This document shows, piece after piece, positions 54,254 through 62,987 of a stretch of 64,000 nt of DNA. Source of the DNA: Lachnospiraceae bacterium. Lineage in GTDB: Bacteria > Bacteroidota > Bacteroidia > Bacteroidales > Muribaculaceae. A program made the position numbers and the translations under genes. The notes under the pieces were generated by a model, which had not been told where the DNA came from, searched no databases, and saw nothing but the letters and a program-made list of their open reading frames with translations. The stretch covers positions 1-64,000 of the forward strand of contig JAMPGZ010000003.1 of the NCBI GenBank assembly GCA_023663655.1, read 5' to 3'. The first letter of the stretch is position 1, and each line of letters opens with the position of its first letter.

Positions 54254-55627
54254 TCACTGATGCTTGAAGAAGAAGGAGAAAAGGGTTTCGGGCAATTTTT
54301 GTTTGACCCGGCTTTTACGTCGTCGCACCGCTTCCTCGGAAGATCCCATTATTGCAGATACGACCTCTTTTGAGCATCCGCAGTAGCTCATGGAGCATAG
54401 CAGGCAATCGTCGTTTGTCATGGAAGGGAAGCTATGGCGGAGATTGGAGCATGAATCGGAGAACCTGCCTATTATTTCAGATGAGAGATTTCTGATGTCC
54501 TGTTTGTCGCCGGAATCAAAATCACGTATCAGATTCAGTTTTTTTAGCAGTTCATATTGCGGGAGTGTCTTGAAAATCATCATTGACAAACTGAATTTTT
54601 CCATGATGAGGGTCGCCAATGCTGATGCATCGCTGTCGTCCTGACCGTTTTCTTCTTTTGCTTGCAATTCCGACAGCTTTACATTCAGCTCCGCGATTTG
54701 ATTGGTCAATGACACTTGCTTGCGTTTCAGTCTTAGATTTTTCAGTACGAAAATCATTATTGTGGCGATGACAATAAGAATGCCTGATGAAGAATAAAGG
54801 AGCACATTGAATCTTGTGCGTTCTTTTTCCACTCCTTGTCTATGGGCATCCTCAATGCGCCGGATCCTGTTTGCCCCGTCAATGTTTTTTATCGAGTCGG
54901 AGAATTGCCAGATGGAATCTTTGTATGCCAAAGCTCCCTTATAATCTCCGAGCTTACATAGGATATTGTATATGTGATTGGAGCGGCTTAATTTCCCGGC
55001 AATTGAGCAAGAATCGGCAGGAATTGATCGAAATCCTGCCAAAGCTGTCGTGATGCTGTCCTCTGCGAGCCATAACGCGCATTGCGTGAATGCTATCTGT
55101 TGATACACAGGGCTGTTGCTGCCAGCTATTTCTGATGCTTTGTCGAGGGCTGCCTGGGCTTTTTCAAAATCCTTTTTATAAATATATCCCTGTGCCAGCT
55201 TTTCGAGGGCATCGGGCAATAATGAGGGTTCGGCATCTGCGGCGAGATTGATGATGGATTCATATAATCCTATGACTTCATCAATGGTGTTGTTGCATAA
55301 ACCGAGATTGAATGAATTCTGAATGATGCGTGAGGTGTCGCCCATCTGTTTGGAGTAATGCAATGCATTTTGCAATGAAATCTTAGCCTTGTCCATGACT
55401 CTTAGTTCGAGATAGTTCATGCCTTTCAGCCGTTCAAGGCGTTCCTTGTGGGGAAGAGGTGTGTCATCTGTGACAAGAGCTTCCGCTTTCAGTAATTCTG
55501 ACTGGGCTGCATCGTAATTCTTGTTTATGAAATCGGTATTGGCGGCATCGAGAATTGGCTGTATATCTGTGTTGTTTGTGCATGATGCAATCATCAGAGA
55601 TAGTAGCAGGCAAAATGCTGCTCTCAT
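54254..55627 (-). CDS. TPR / transmembrane / HTH-type regulator, lipoprotein-like start
   Basis: A 457-residue protein. The start MRAAFCLLLSLMIASC looks like a lipoprotein signal, followed by about 250 residues of tetratricopeptide repeats (e.g. NYDAAQSELLKAEAL, FEKAQAALDKASEI), a membrane helix near 277-297, a coiled coil, and a C-terminal domain with HTH-like DDCLLCSMSYCGCSKEVVSAIMGSSEEAVRRRKSRVKQKL. This is the layout of Bacteroidales TPR regulators that sense outside and bind DNA inside. Longer starts (55678, 55663) are excluded by the -7 box at 55667-55674. Confidence 0.8.
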   Translation of the reverse strand: MRAAFCLLLSLMIASCTNNTDIQPILDAANTDFINKNYDAAQSELLKAEALVTDDTPLPHKERLERLKGMNYLELRVMDKAKISLQNALHYSKQMGDTSRIIQNSFNLGLCNNTIDEVIGLYESIINLAADAEPSLLPDALEKLAQGYIYKKDFEKAQAALDKASEIAGSNSPVYQQIAFTQCALWLAEDSITTALAGFRSIPADSCSIAGKLSRSNHIYNILCKLGDYKGALAYKDSIWQFSDSIKNIDGANRIRRIEDAHRQGVEKERTRFNVLLYSSSGILIVIATIMIFVLKNLRLKRKQVSLTNQIAELNVKLSELQAKEENGQDDSDASALATLIMEKFSLSMMIFKTLPQYELLKKLNLIRDFDSGDKQDIRNLSSEIIGRFSDSCSNLRHSFPSMTNDDCLLCSMSYCGCSKEVVSAIMGSSEEAVRRRKSRVKQKLPETLFSFFFKHQ

Positions 55628-55666
55628 CTTCCGGATGGAATATATGTAGGCGGTCGGAATCATACG

Positions 55667-55674
55667 CAAAGTTA
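55667..55674 (-). promoter_or_regulatory. -7 box for the TPR regulator
   Basis: TAACTTTG on the minus strand, 40 bases before the preferred ATG at 55627. Confidence 0.65.
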
Positions 55675-55730
55675 GCAATATATTTTGTGGGCGGGTGCCG
55701 TGGAGTTGTGATTTTGATGTTGATTCGGGA

Positions 55731-55762
55731 AAAAAGAAAGGGACTCTTTTGCAAGAATCCCT
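55731..55762 (-). terminator. Terminator of the tRNA gene
   Basis: On the minus strand AGGGATTCTT pairs over ten positions with AAGAGTCCCT around a GCAA loop and is followed by TTTCTTTTTT. It lies 9 bases after the tRNA 3' end. Confidence 0.85.
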
Positions 55763-55770
55763 GTTTTGTG

Positions 55771-55843
55771 TAGCGAATCCGGGAATCGAACCCGGGTCTC
55801 CACCGTGAGAGGGTGGCGTGCTAGGCCACTACACTAAATCGCC
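55771..55843 (-). tRNA. tRNA-Glu (CUC)
   Basis: A 73-base cloverleaf. The anticodon arm is CCACC-CTCTCAC-GGTGG, giving anticodon CUC; the T arm is CCGGG-TTCGATT-CCCGG; the D arm contains AGTGG; the discriminator is A. CCA is not encoded. The acceptor stem starts with a G-U pair and has a U-U mismatch at the sixth position (GGCGATT against ATTCGCT). CUC reads GAG, complementing the usual UUC tRNA. It has its own -7 box (TACCTTTG, 55859-55866) and terminator, so it is monocistronic. Confidence 0.92.
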
Positions 55844-55858
55844 ATCATTTTGACACTG

Positions 55859-55866
55859 CAAAGGTA
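55859..55866 (-). promoter_or_regulatory. -7 box for tRNA-Glu
   Basis: TACCTTTG on the minus strand, 16 bases upstream of the mature tRNA 5' end. Confidence 0.65.
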
Positions 55867-56123
55867 GATATTATTTTTAGAACTGCAAAATATTTTGCGT
55901 ATTTTTTTTGTCGTTTTTTTTTGATGTCGGTGTTTTTTTGACAGTCTCGTCCCTTCGGGACCCGTTTTTTGGTGCGTTTCCGCCCCCGACTTCGCTCGCT
56001 CAGTCGAAGATATATACGGACTCGTGCCTGGTGGCACTTAGTTCGGGATAATATGTTGGGTGGGGGGATTTTGATGGTTATTTGGGTGGTGGGGCTGTGG
56101 CGAAAGGGGACGGTGGGGCGGGG

Positions 56124-56295
56124 AAAAAAAGAGCAATGGTTTGCGGCATCATCGCTGCAAACCATTGCATTGAGTCTCGGTATGTGAAAAATATACTTGA
56201 ACTTTGATCACATTGGAGCAAATAGCTAATAGATGCTCCATCATAAAATTATGTAGTAGATAGACTCAATCGATAATAAATAATGTTAAATTTGG
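56124..56295 (-). ncRNA. Candidate small RNA, ~170 nt
   Basis: A promoter and terminator bracket a gene-free, structured stretch on the minus strand. The -7 box TATATTTG is at 56301-56308. The transcript would contain a closing stem, 56263-56271 (ATTGAGTCT) with 56169-56177 (AGACTCAAT), enclosing two hairpins: GGAGCA/TGCTCC (56240-56215) and ATGTGA/TCACAT (56213-56182). It ends with a 12-bp terminator stem (56168-56157 with 56144-56133) and a T7 run (56130-56124). No credible ORF is contained. A 6S-like or other regulatory RNA is possible; identity is unknown. Confidence 0.6.
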
Positions 56296-56300
56296 CACTG

Positions 56301-56308
56301 CAAATATA
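56301..56308 (-). promoter_or_regulatory. -7 box for the sRNA candidate
   Basis: TATATTTG on the minus strand, about 6 bases before the predicted transcript start. It could instead serve the tRNA by readthrough, but a strong terminator intervenes. Confidence 0.6.
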
Positions 56309-56346
56309 CGCAGAATATGTAAAATTATAAAATTTTTACGGATGTT

Positions 56347-57528
56347 TTAACTTTTGGCGGCGACAATCATTATTTTCTTATCGGAAGCTGTAGTAATAGC
56401 GAACAGGCGTAACTCCCCACCATCTTTTACTTTCAATTTTTTACGTAATTGATCGGCAGTGATTCCGAAATTTCGAGCAGCTACTCTGATTTCGGGGAAT
56501 TCCTTGGCAAAGCGTTTTATATTTGATGACGCATAATCAATGGTCTTTATTATTTTCAGCACATTCCCGGGGAAATCGGTTGCTTGATGTTCCGACCAGT
56601 ATAGATGAGTGTTGGGGCTTATTTTGTTTATGGCGAACAGTTGTGAAAGCAATTTGAAGGGCGCGGCTTTCATTATCTCCGGATTCGGTTCATAGAGATA
56701 TCCCGCTGAAGGAGGGTCGGAGAATTGAATGTCGGCATTTAGTTCATCGGATCGTTTGAACGCAAAATCATGGGAGGTAGATAGTGCATGGATGGTGGGT
56801 TCTGATTCGGTCTTTTTTTCAAAATCAATTACGATGACCACTTCTTTGCATTCATTGTCATTGCCGGTGACATATATGTCGCACGCGTCGGGCAACTCCC
56901 GGGTTATCTGGGTAAGGTCGAGCATTGGCGATGCTTTAACGATCAACTTTCGGCAATGCTTTCTGATGAGCGGCAAGAGATCGATTACGTCAGGCGAGCA
57001 ATCATGAAGTCCAAACAAGCGTTCGCCTTCCATGCCGCGTCGTGCCGGATCGATGAAAATCACATCATACTCCGAGGTGCTGTCGTTGAGAAATTCAGAG
57101 CAGTCGGCAGTCACAACCGTGATGTTATCCAAGCCGAGTGCCGAGGCGTTGTGACTCAATGCTTCGCAAAGATCAGGATTCCTGTCGATGGATGTCACCG
57201 ATTTTGCTTTCTCTGCAAAATGGAGTGAGTCAATGCCGAGTCCACACGTCAGGTCGAGTACCGAGTCGCCATTTTTGATAAGCGATGCGTGAAAGTCGGC
57301 AAGCCTGTCACCGGTACATTGTTCTGCCGATAGGGTGGTAGGGAAATAAAAACGTGGATTCTCAAGCTCTTTTTCCAGTTTTTTTCTTGTTTTCCGGCGG
57401 CATTTCACCTGCATGATCGCTTCTTCAACCCAAGGCAATCTGCCGTGGAATTTAAGGCTCAGATCAGCCGGATCATGATTCAGATGGCTCTGAACCCAGG
57501 CTCTGAATTCGTCATTGTCGTAGACCAT
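56347..57528 (-). CDS. Class I SAM-dependent methyltransferase with THUMP-like domain
   Basis: A 393-residue cytosolic methyltransferase. After an N-terminal helical region (1-75), the Rossmann core has motif I LDLTCGLGIDSLHF near 91-104, SIDRNPD near 113, and motif IV FIDPARRG near 155-162, a DPxRR signature. The C-terminal about 90 residues (RNFGITADQLRKKLKVKDGGELRLFAIT) form the THUMP-like domain of this Bacteroidota family. An RNA target is likely from the THUMP relationship, but is inferred. A hairpin separates it from pgk upstream. Confidence 0.85.
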   Translation of the reverse strand: MVYDNDEFRAWVQSHLNHDPADLSLKFHGRLPWVEEAIMQVKCRRKTRKKLEKELENPRFYFPTTLSAEQCTGDRLADFHASLIKNGDSVLDLTCGLGIDSLHFAEKAKSVTSIDRNPDLCEALSHNASALGLDNITVVTADCSEFLNDSTSEYDVIFIDPARRGMEGERLFGLHDCSPDVIDLLPLIRKHCRKLIVKASPMLDLTQITRELPDACDIYVTGNDNECKEVVIVIDFEKKTESEPTIHALSTSHDFAFKRSDELNADIQFSDPPSAGYLYEPNPEIMKAAPFKLLSQLFAINKISPNTHLYWSEHQATDFPGNVLKIIKTIDYASSNIKRFAKEFPEIRVAARNFGITADQLRKKLKVKDGGELRLFAITTASDKKIMIVAAKS

Positions 57529-57547
57529 AATGTGTCATTATAAAGCA

Positions 57548-57573
57548 GGGGAGATGAGCATAGCCATCTCCCC
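57548..57573 (-). terminator. Hairpin terminator after pgk
   Basis: GGGGAGATG pairs with CATCTCCCC around an 8-base loop. Read on the minus strand the following tract is CTGCTTTAT, a weak T-run. It lies 28 bases after the pgk stop. Confidence 0.6.
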
Positions 57574-57600
57574 CTTATGTTATGATTTTGATTTTCGGAA

Positions 57601-58857
57601 TTAACCTTTGATAGCTGCTACGCCCGGAAGAACTTTTCCTTCGATAGCTTCAAGAAGGGCACCACCACCGGTTGATACGTATGAAACTTCATCGGCAAGA
57701 CCGAACTTGTTGATGCAGGCTACTGAGTCGCCACCACCTACGAGAGAGAAGGCGCCGTTTTCAGTTGCCTTAACGATAGCGTCGGCAATTGCGCGTGATC
57801 CGGCAGTGAAGTTGTCAAATTCAAATACTCCGGCAGGACCGTTCCAAAGGATAGTCTTGGATGGTTCGATAGCGGCAGCGAAAGCTTTGCGGGTCTCAGG
57901 ACCTGCGTCAAGACCTTCCCATCCGTCAGGTATGTCGTTGCAGGGGCAGATTTTGGTGTTTGCGTCGTTGCTGAATGCATCGGCAGCCACACAGTCGGTT
58001 CCGAGAATAAGGTTCACGCCTTTCTCTTTAGCCTTCTTGATGATGTCAAGAGCGAGATCGAGCTTGTCGTCTTCTACGATAGACTGTCCGATTTTGCCAC
58101 CCTGAGCCTTTGCGAAAGTATAGGTCATACCGCCGCAGAGGATGAGGTTGTCAACCTTGTCCATGAGGTTTTCGATGATGCCGATCTTTGTAGACACCTT
58201 TGAGCCGCCCATGATAGCGGTGAAAGGACGCTTGATGTCGCTGAGGATGTTGTCAACAGCCTGAACCTCTTTTTCCATGAGGAAGCCGAGCATCTTATCG
58301 TTAGCGTCGAAGTAATCAGCGATCACGGCAGTTGAAGCGTGCTTGCGGTGAGCTGTTCCGAAAGCGTCGTTCACATATACATCAGCGTATGATGCGAGAG
58401 TCTTAGCAAACTCTTTCTGCTTTTCTTTCATCTCTTTCTTTGCAGCGTCGTAAGCGGGATCTTCCTTGTCGATGCCAACAGGCTTGCCTTCCTCTTCCGG
58501 ATGGAAACGGAGGTTTTCGAGAAGGAGCACTTCGCCGGGTTTCAAATTGGCAGCAGCTTCAGCAGCTTCGGGACCTACGCAATCAGAAACGAATTTCACA
58601 TCAGTGCCGAGAGCCTTAGCCACGTCGTCCTTGATCTGACCGAGAGAATATTTTGCATTTACTTTGCCTTTGGGTTTGCCCATGTGTGACATGATGATAA
58701 GGCTTCCACCGTCATTGAGAATTTTTTTCAATGTGGGAAGAGCACCGCGAATACGGGTATCATCGGTGATTTTGCCATTCTCATCCAAGGGGACATTGAA
58801 GTCAACTCGTACGATTGCCTTCTTTCCGGCAAAGTTGAAATTGTCTATCTTTTGCAT
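57601..58857 (-). CDS. pgk: Phosphoglycerate kinase
   Basis: A 418-residue two-domain glycolytic kinase making ATP and 3-phosphoglycerate from 1,3-bisphosphoglycerate. The N-terminal [12 protein letters not shown] (17-28), MSHMGKPKG (57-65) and [11 protein letters not shown] segments and the C-terminal nucleotide loop [13 protein letters not shown] near 373-385 are intact. Cytosolic monomer. Codon bias fits high expression. It has its own -7 box (TACATTTG at 58887-58894). Confidence 0.98.
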   Translation of the reverse strand: MQKIDNFNFAGKKAIVRVDFNVPLDENGKITDDTRIRGALPTLKKILNDGGSLIIMSHMGKPKGKVNAKYSLGQIKDDVAKALGTDVKFVSDCVGPEAAEAAANLKPGEVLLLENLRFHPEEEGKPVGIDKEDPAYDAAKKEMKEKQKEFAKTLASYADVYVNDAFGTAHRKHASTAVIADYFDANDKMLGFLMEKEVQAVDNILSDIKRPFTAIMGGSKVSTKIGIIENLMDKVDNLILCGGMTYTFAKAQGGKIGQSIVEDDKLDLALDIIKKAKEKGVNLILGTDCVAADAFSNDANTKICPCNDIPDGWEGLDAGPETRKAFAAAIEPSKTILWNGPAGVFEFDNFTAGSRAIADAIVKATENGAFSLVGGGDSVACINKFGLADEVSYVSTGGGALLEAIEGKVLPGVAAIKG

Positions 58858-58886
58858 TTTGGTTATAATTTAAATAAACGATGTTG

Positions 58887-58894
58887 CAAATGTA
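58887..58894 (-). promoter_or_regulatory. -7 box for pgk
   Basis: TACATTTG on the minus strand, 29 bases before the pgk ATG, in the 71-base gap after pyrF. Confidence 0.7.
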
Positions 58895-58928
58895 ACTAAA
58901 ATTTAGATAACGTGGTTATTAAAAATCG

Positions 58929-59759
58929 CTAAATGATGTGTTTTACTTTCAAAAGTTCACTCATTTGGTCGCGTAGCTTTTTAGCTTCACGTCCTGCGGC
59001 GGTGTCAAAGTCGTCGCCATTTGACGCATATATGATGCCGCGTGATGAGTTGACAAGCAATCCGCAGTCATCGGTCATTCCGTAGCGGGCGACCTCTTCA
59101 AGGCTTCCACCCTGGGCGCCAACGCCCGGCACCAACAGGAAGCTCTTGGGGGCGACTTTTCGGATGTCCTCAAACATTTTTCCCTGTGTAGCACCCACTA
59201 CATACATCATTTCATCGGGGGTAGCCCATTTGGAGGATGTCTCAATCACGTGCTCAAACAAGCGTTTGCCGCTATTGTCAGTAATAAATTGGAAGTCGTG
59301 GCTGCCCTTGTTGGAGGTCAAAGCGAGAAGTATAACCCACTTGCCCGCGTATCCTAAAAACGGAGTCACGCTGTCTTCACCCATATAAGGTGCTACGGTC
59401 ACAGCATCCACATCCATGTGTTCGAAGAAGCTGCGCGCATACATTTGAGAGGTGTTTCCGATGTCACCGCGTTTCGCGTCGGCGATTATGAACTGGTCGG
59501 GATATCGCTCCTTTATATATTTTACGGTTTCTTCCAATGCAATCCAGCCTTCGAGTCCGATGCTTTCGTAAAACGCAAGATTGGGCTTGTAGGCTACGGT
59601 GAATTCAGCGGTGGCGTCAATGATAGCCTTGTTGAATTCGAGGATGGGATTTTCTTTTCTTAAAACCGCTTCGGGGAGCTTTTTTATGTCGGGGTCAAGT
59701 CCCACGCAAAGGAAGCTGCCTTTCCTTCGGATATTTTCGATTAATGCCTTTCTTTCCAT
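58929..59759 (-). CDS. pyrF: Orotidine-5'-phosphate decarboxylase
   Basis: A 276-residue type 2 OMP decarboxylase making UMP in the last step of de novo pyrimidine synthesis. The N-terminal [15 protein letters not shown] near 16-30 and the catalytic [15 protein letters not shown] near 90-104, with the Lys-Asp pair, are complete, and length fits the longer type 2 family. Cytosolic dimer. It starts 11 bases after the prfA stop, so the pair is a unit driven from upstream of prfA. The other pyrimidine genes here, pyrBI, are 45 kb away. Confidence 0.96.
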   Translation of the reverse strand: MERKALIENIRRKGSFLCVGLDPDIKKLPEAVLRKENPILEFNKAIIDATAEFTVAYKPNLAFYESIGLEGWIALEETVKYIKERYPDQFIIADAKRGDIGNTSQMYARSFFEHMDVDAVTVAPYMGEDSVTPFLGYAGKWVILLALTSNKGSHDFQFITDNSGKRLFEHVIETSSKWATPDEMMYVVGATQGKMFEDIRKVAPKSFLLVPGVGAQGGSLEEVARYGMTDDCGLLVNSSRGIIYASNGDDFDTAAGREAKKLRDQMSELLKVKHII

Positions 59760-59770
59760 GATTATAATCT

Positions 59771-60880
59771 TTACAGTTCTGACTCTTTAAGTTTTTCCGC
59801 ATTTTCAGCCACAATCAAGTGGTCGATGCAATCCTGGATGTCTCCATCCATGAATGCCGACAGATTGTAGATAGTGTAGTTGATGCGGTGGTCGGTGATG
59901 CGTCCCTGGGGATAATTATAGGTGCGTATCTTGGCTGAGCGGTCGCCGGTTGACACCATTGTCTTGCGTCGGGATGCGATGTCATCGAGATATTTCTGAT
60001 GCTCCTTGTCGTAGATGAATGTGCGCAATCGGCTCAAGGCTCTCTCCTTGTTTTTGGGCTGGTCGCGAGTTTCGGTACACTCGATAAGGATCTCTTCGGT
60101 TTCACCGCTGTTGGGGTTTCTCCACATATAGCGCAGTCTGACTCCGGACTCAACTTTGTTCACATTCTGTCCGCCGGCGCCGCCGCTTCGGAATGTGTCC
60201 CATTTAATCTCGCCTTCGTTTATCTCCACGTCAAATTCCTCAGCTTCGGGCAGCACGGCTACTGTCGCAGCCGAGGTGTGTACTCGTCCCTGTGTCTCGG
60301 TGGCTGGAACGCGTTGCACTCGATGCACGCCGCTCTCGTATTTCAGGATTCCATATACACCTTCACCCGATACCGAGAATACCACTTCCTTGAATCCTCC
60401 GGCTGTGCCTTCGTTGAAACTTGTGACAGCTACCGACCATCCTTTAGACTCGCAGTACTTGGTGTACATTTTAAACAGGTCGCCGGCAAATATCGCCGCT
60501 TCGTCGCCACCTGTTCCTCCGCGTATTTCTACAATAGCGTTTTTGCCGTCCTCAGGATCGGCAGGAATGAGCAGCAATTTTATTTCCTCTTCCATAGCCG
60601 GAATTTTGGACGAAGATTCATCGAGCTCTTCCTTTGCCATAGCTCTCAATTCTTCATCAGATTCGGTTTCGAGCACTTCACGGGCTTCTTTCACATTGTC
60701 GAGCAGATTACGGTAGGCACGCGTAGCAGCCGTAAGCTTCTCCAGATCTTTATATTCTTTTGTGAGCCTCACATAGCGCTTCATGTCGGAAATCACACTC
60801 GGGTCGGTTATGAGTGTGCTCACTTCTTCAAATCGCGCTTCTATTCCGTCGAGACGTGAAAGTAGGGAATTTTCTGCCAT
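59771..60880 (-). CDS. prfA: Peptide chain release factor 1
   Basis: A 369-residue class 1 release factor recognising UAA and UAG. The catalytic GGQ is in [18 protein letters not shown] near 233-250, and the stop-codon recognition P-x-T-type motif region [16 protein letters not shown] near 188 is present. Length is normal (E. coli 360). Cytosolic. It is followed by pyrF 11 bases on. A -7 box with one mismatch, TAACTTCG, is at 60900-60907 on the minus strand. Confidence 0.97.
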   Translation of the reverse strand: MAENSLLSRLDGIEARFEEVSTLITDPSVISDMKRYVRLTKEYKDLEKLTAATRAYRNLLDNVKEAREVLETESDEELRAMAKEELDESSSKIPAMEEEIKLLLIPADPEDGKNAIVEIRGGTGGDEAAIFAGDLFKMYTKYCESKGWSVAVTSFNEGTAGGFKEVVFSVSGEGVYGILKYESGVHRVQRVPATETQGRVHTSAATVAVLPEAEEFDVEINEGEIKWDTFRSGGAGGQNVNKVESGVRLRYMWRNPNSGETEEILIECTETRDQPKNKERALSRLRTFIYDKEHQKYLDDIASRRKTMVSTGDRSAKIRTYNYPQGRITDHRINYTIYNLSAFMDGDIQDCIDHLIVAENAEKLKESEL

Positions 60881-60899
60881 TTCTAAATCTAATTTTCCG

Positions 60900-60970
60900 C
60901 GAAGTTACGAAAATATCCGCAAATATCTTAATATTGCATCTTACTGAATGAAGATAATTCCGTACTTTTG
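60900..60970. promoter_or_regulatory. Divergent promoters, prfA and rlmD
   Basis: TAACTTCG on the minus strand (60900-60907, one mismatch) is for prfA-pyrF. TACTTTTG on the plus strand (60963-60970) lies 49 bases before rlmD. Confidence 0.6.
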
Positions 60971-61018
60971 TGCAAAATTTTGAACAGCATAAAAATTCTA
61001 CGATAAAACCGGTTAATT

Positions 61019-62428
61019 ATGTCAAGAAAGAGAAAAGAACTGCCGATATTGGAAAATGTGACAATTACGGATGTCGCAGCCGAGGGAAACGCTCTTGCGC
61101 GAGTCAACGACATGGTGGTGTTTGTGCCTTACGGCGCCCCCGGAGATATAGTTGACATAAAACTGACCAAGAAGAAAAAAAATTATGCCGAGGGGCGTAT
61201 AGCGCGTATGGTTGAGCCGGGCGATGTCAGGATTTCTCCTCGCTGTGAGCATTTCACTGTGTGCGGAGGTTGCCGTTGGCAGCATTTACCTTACGATTAT
61301 CAGTTGAAGTGCAAGCAGCAGCAAGTGGAGGATTGCATCACGCGCATCGCTAAAGTAGAGGCTCCCGAGGTATCGCCGATTATCGGTTCGGAATCTATAT
61401 GGGAGTACCGCAACAAGATGGAATATACGTTTTCCAACAAGAAGTGGCTCACATTTGAACAATTGAACTCGTCGGAGGAGTTTCCTGACCGCAATGCAGC
61501 CGGTTTCCATATTCCGGGTGCGTTTGACAAAGTGCTTGACATCGAATGCTGCCATCTTCAGGATGATCTCGGCAACCGCATACGCCTTTTTGTGAAAGAT
61601 TACGGAAAGCGTCACGGGCTTTCATTTTATGATCTTCGCGGACAAACCGGATTCTTGCGCACACTGATGATAAGAATCGCCTCGACAGGCGAGGTGATGG
61701 TTGTGATGGTGTTTGGTGAGGATGACAAAAACGCCATAGAATCGCTCCTTTCAGCGGTGAAGGAAGAGTTCCCGCAAATCACATCGTTGATGTATGTGGT
61801 CAATCTCAAGGTCAACGACACTATAGGGGATCAGGACGTGATTCTGTTCAGCGGACGTGATTATATAGAGGAAGAGATGGAGGGGCTGAAATTCCGAATA
61901 GGACCCAAATCGTTCTATCAGACCAATTCACGCCAGGCGTATAAACTTTACAGTGTGGCACGTGATTTTGCCGGATTGACAGGTGATGAACTTGTGTATG
62001 ACCTTTACACCGGCACCGGCACAATCGCCAATTTCGTTGCCCGCAACGCATCGAAGGTGATCGGAATAGAATATGTGCCTGAGGCTATCGAGGATGCCAA
62101 GGTCAACGCCAAGGTAAATGGACTTGACAATACCGAGTTTTATGCCGGCGACATGAAGGATATTCTTACCGACCGGTTCATTGCAGAGCATGGCAGAGCT
62201 GAAGTGATGATCGTGGATCCTCCACGTGCCGGAATGCACGAGGATGTGGTCAACGTGATTCTTAATGCCGAACCAAAGCGCATTGTCTATGTGAGCTGCA
62301 ATCCTGCGACACAGGCAAGAGATATTGCGATGCTCGACGCTAAGTATAAACTCACAGCAATTCAGCCGGTCGATATGTTTCCCCACACGGCTCATGTCGA
62401 GAATGTGGTGAAAATGGAGTTGCGTTGA
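61019..62428 (+). CDS. rlmD: 23S rRNA (uracil1939-C5)-methyltransferase
   Basis: A 469-residue RNA methyltransferase of the RlmD/TrmA group. An N-terminal TRAM domain (about 8-70) precedes a [4Fe-4S] cysteine set: C76, C82 and C85 in CEHFTVCGGC, plus a Cys near 177. The SAM domain follows, with FYQTNSRQAYKL, YDLYTGTGTIA and the catalytic-cysteine motif VSCNPATQARD near 424. Length and domain order fit RlmD rather than the shorter TrmA; exact U position is inferred from family. Its end is 17 bases from the convergent CYTH gene. Confidence 0.93.
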   Translation: MSRKRKELPILENVTITDVAAEGNALARVNDMVVFVPYGAPGDIVDIKLTKKKKNYAEGRIARMVEPGDVRISPRCEHFTVCGGCRWQHLPYDYQLKCKQQQVEDCITRIAKVEAPEVSPIIGSESIWEYRNKMEYTFSNKKWLTFEQLNSSEEFPDRNAAGFHIPGAFDKVLDIECCHLQDDLGNRIRLFVKDYGKRHGLSFYDLRGQTGFLRTLMIRIASTGEVMVVMVFGEDDKNAIESLLSAVKEEFPQITSLMYVVNLKVNDTIGDQDVILFSGRDYIEEEMEGLKFRIGPKSFYQTNSRQAYKLYSVARDFAGLTGDELVYDLYTGTGTIANFVARNASKVIGIEYVPEAIEDAKVNAKVNGLDNTEFYAGDMKDILTDRFIAEHGRAEVMIVDPPRAGMHEDVVNVILNAEPKRIVYVSCNPATQARDIAMLDAKYKLTAIQPVDMFPHTAHVENVVKMELR

Positions 62429-62445
62429 GGGAAATTGAAGTTGTC

Positions 62446-62913
62446 TCAGCTATTCAATTTTCCGGCAGCGGCGATTGATGAATTATAATATGCGGGATTT
62501 CCGGTCACTTCTTCACCTATAAATGGAGGAAGCGGAAATTCCGTATTTGAATCAGGCAGTTCAATCTCAGCGACGATCAATCCTGCGGCAGGCGAGTGAA
62601 ACTCGTCGATTTCCCAACGGAATCCGCCGAAATCCACCAGATAGCGGGTCTTTTTGATTATAGTATTTCCTGCGAGTTTTGAAATCATCTCACTTGCGTC
62701 ATCAACCGGTATGGGATATTCCCATTCGTCGCGCACGGCTCCTGAGTTTTCTCCTTTTATGGTCAAAAATCCACGGTCATTGCAAGTTCTTACTCTGACT
62801 ACAGCTTTTTTGTCGGTGGTAATGTATCCTTGTGATATGCTCAATGCGGTGTGACACAGCCTCTTAAATGAATCGTTAACGACTAAAAACTTACGTTCAA
62901 TTTCTTTTGCCAT
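62446..62913 (-). CDS. CYTH domain protein
   Basis: A 155-residue triphosphate-tunnel metalloenzyme-like protein. The ExExK-type start AKEIERKFLV is at 2-11, and conserved strands such as QGYITTDKKAVVRVR near 28-42 and EWEYPIPVDDA near 63 follow; EIDEFHSPAAGLIVAEIELP near 108-127 carries further acidic ligands. Members include adenylate cyclases, tripolyphosphatases and thiamine triphosphatases; short bacterial forms are often tripolyphosphatases, so activity is uncertain. Its promoter overlaps that of the divergent DUF5686 gene. Confidence 0.92.
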   Translation of the reverse strand: MAKEIERKFLVVNDSFKRLCHTALSISQGYITTDKKAVVRVRTCNDRGFLTIKGENSGAVRDEWEYPIPVDDASEMISKLAGNTIIKKTRYLVDFGGFRWEIDEFHSPAAGLIVAEIELPDSNTEFPLPPFIGEEVTGNPAYYNSSIAAAGKLNS

Positions 62914-62932
62914 TGTGTGAGTGGATTTTTAT

Positions 62933-62948
62933 TAACTTTGCAAAGATA
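62933..62948. promoter_or_regulatory. Back-to-back overlapping divergent promoters
   Basis: TAACTTTG on the plus strand (62933-62940) is directly abutted by CAAAGATA (62941-62948), which is TATCTTTG on the minus strand. The two -7 boxes face away from each other across a near-palindrome, so polymerases cannot bind both at once. Confidence 0.75.
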
Positions 62949-62987
62949 AATTTGTTTAATGAAATATAAGAACATTAATCCAAAAAA

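Noticed and set aside
55845-56165. 106-residue minus-strand ORF upstream of tRNA-Glu
   Set aside because: It crosses the sRNA terminator stem and the tRNA promoter, and its composition is Pro/Arg/Lys low complexity.
59999-60859. Long plus-strand ORFs (also 60156-60716) opposite prfA
   Set aside because: They are mirror frames of prfA, Ser-rich or without domains, and prfA has full family motifs.
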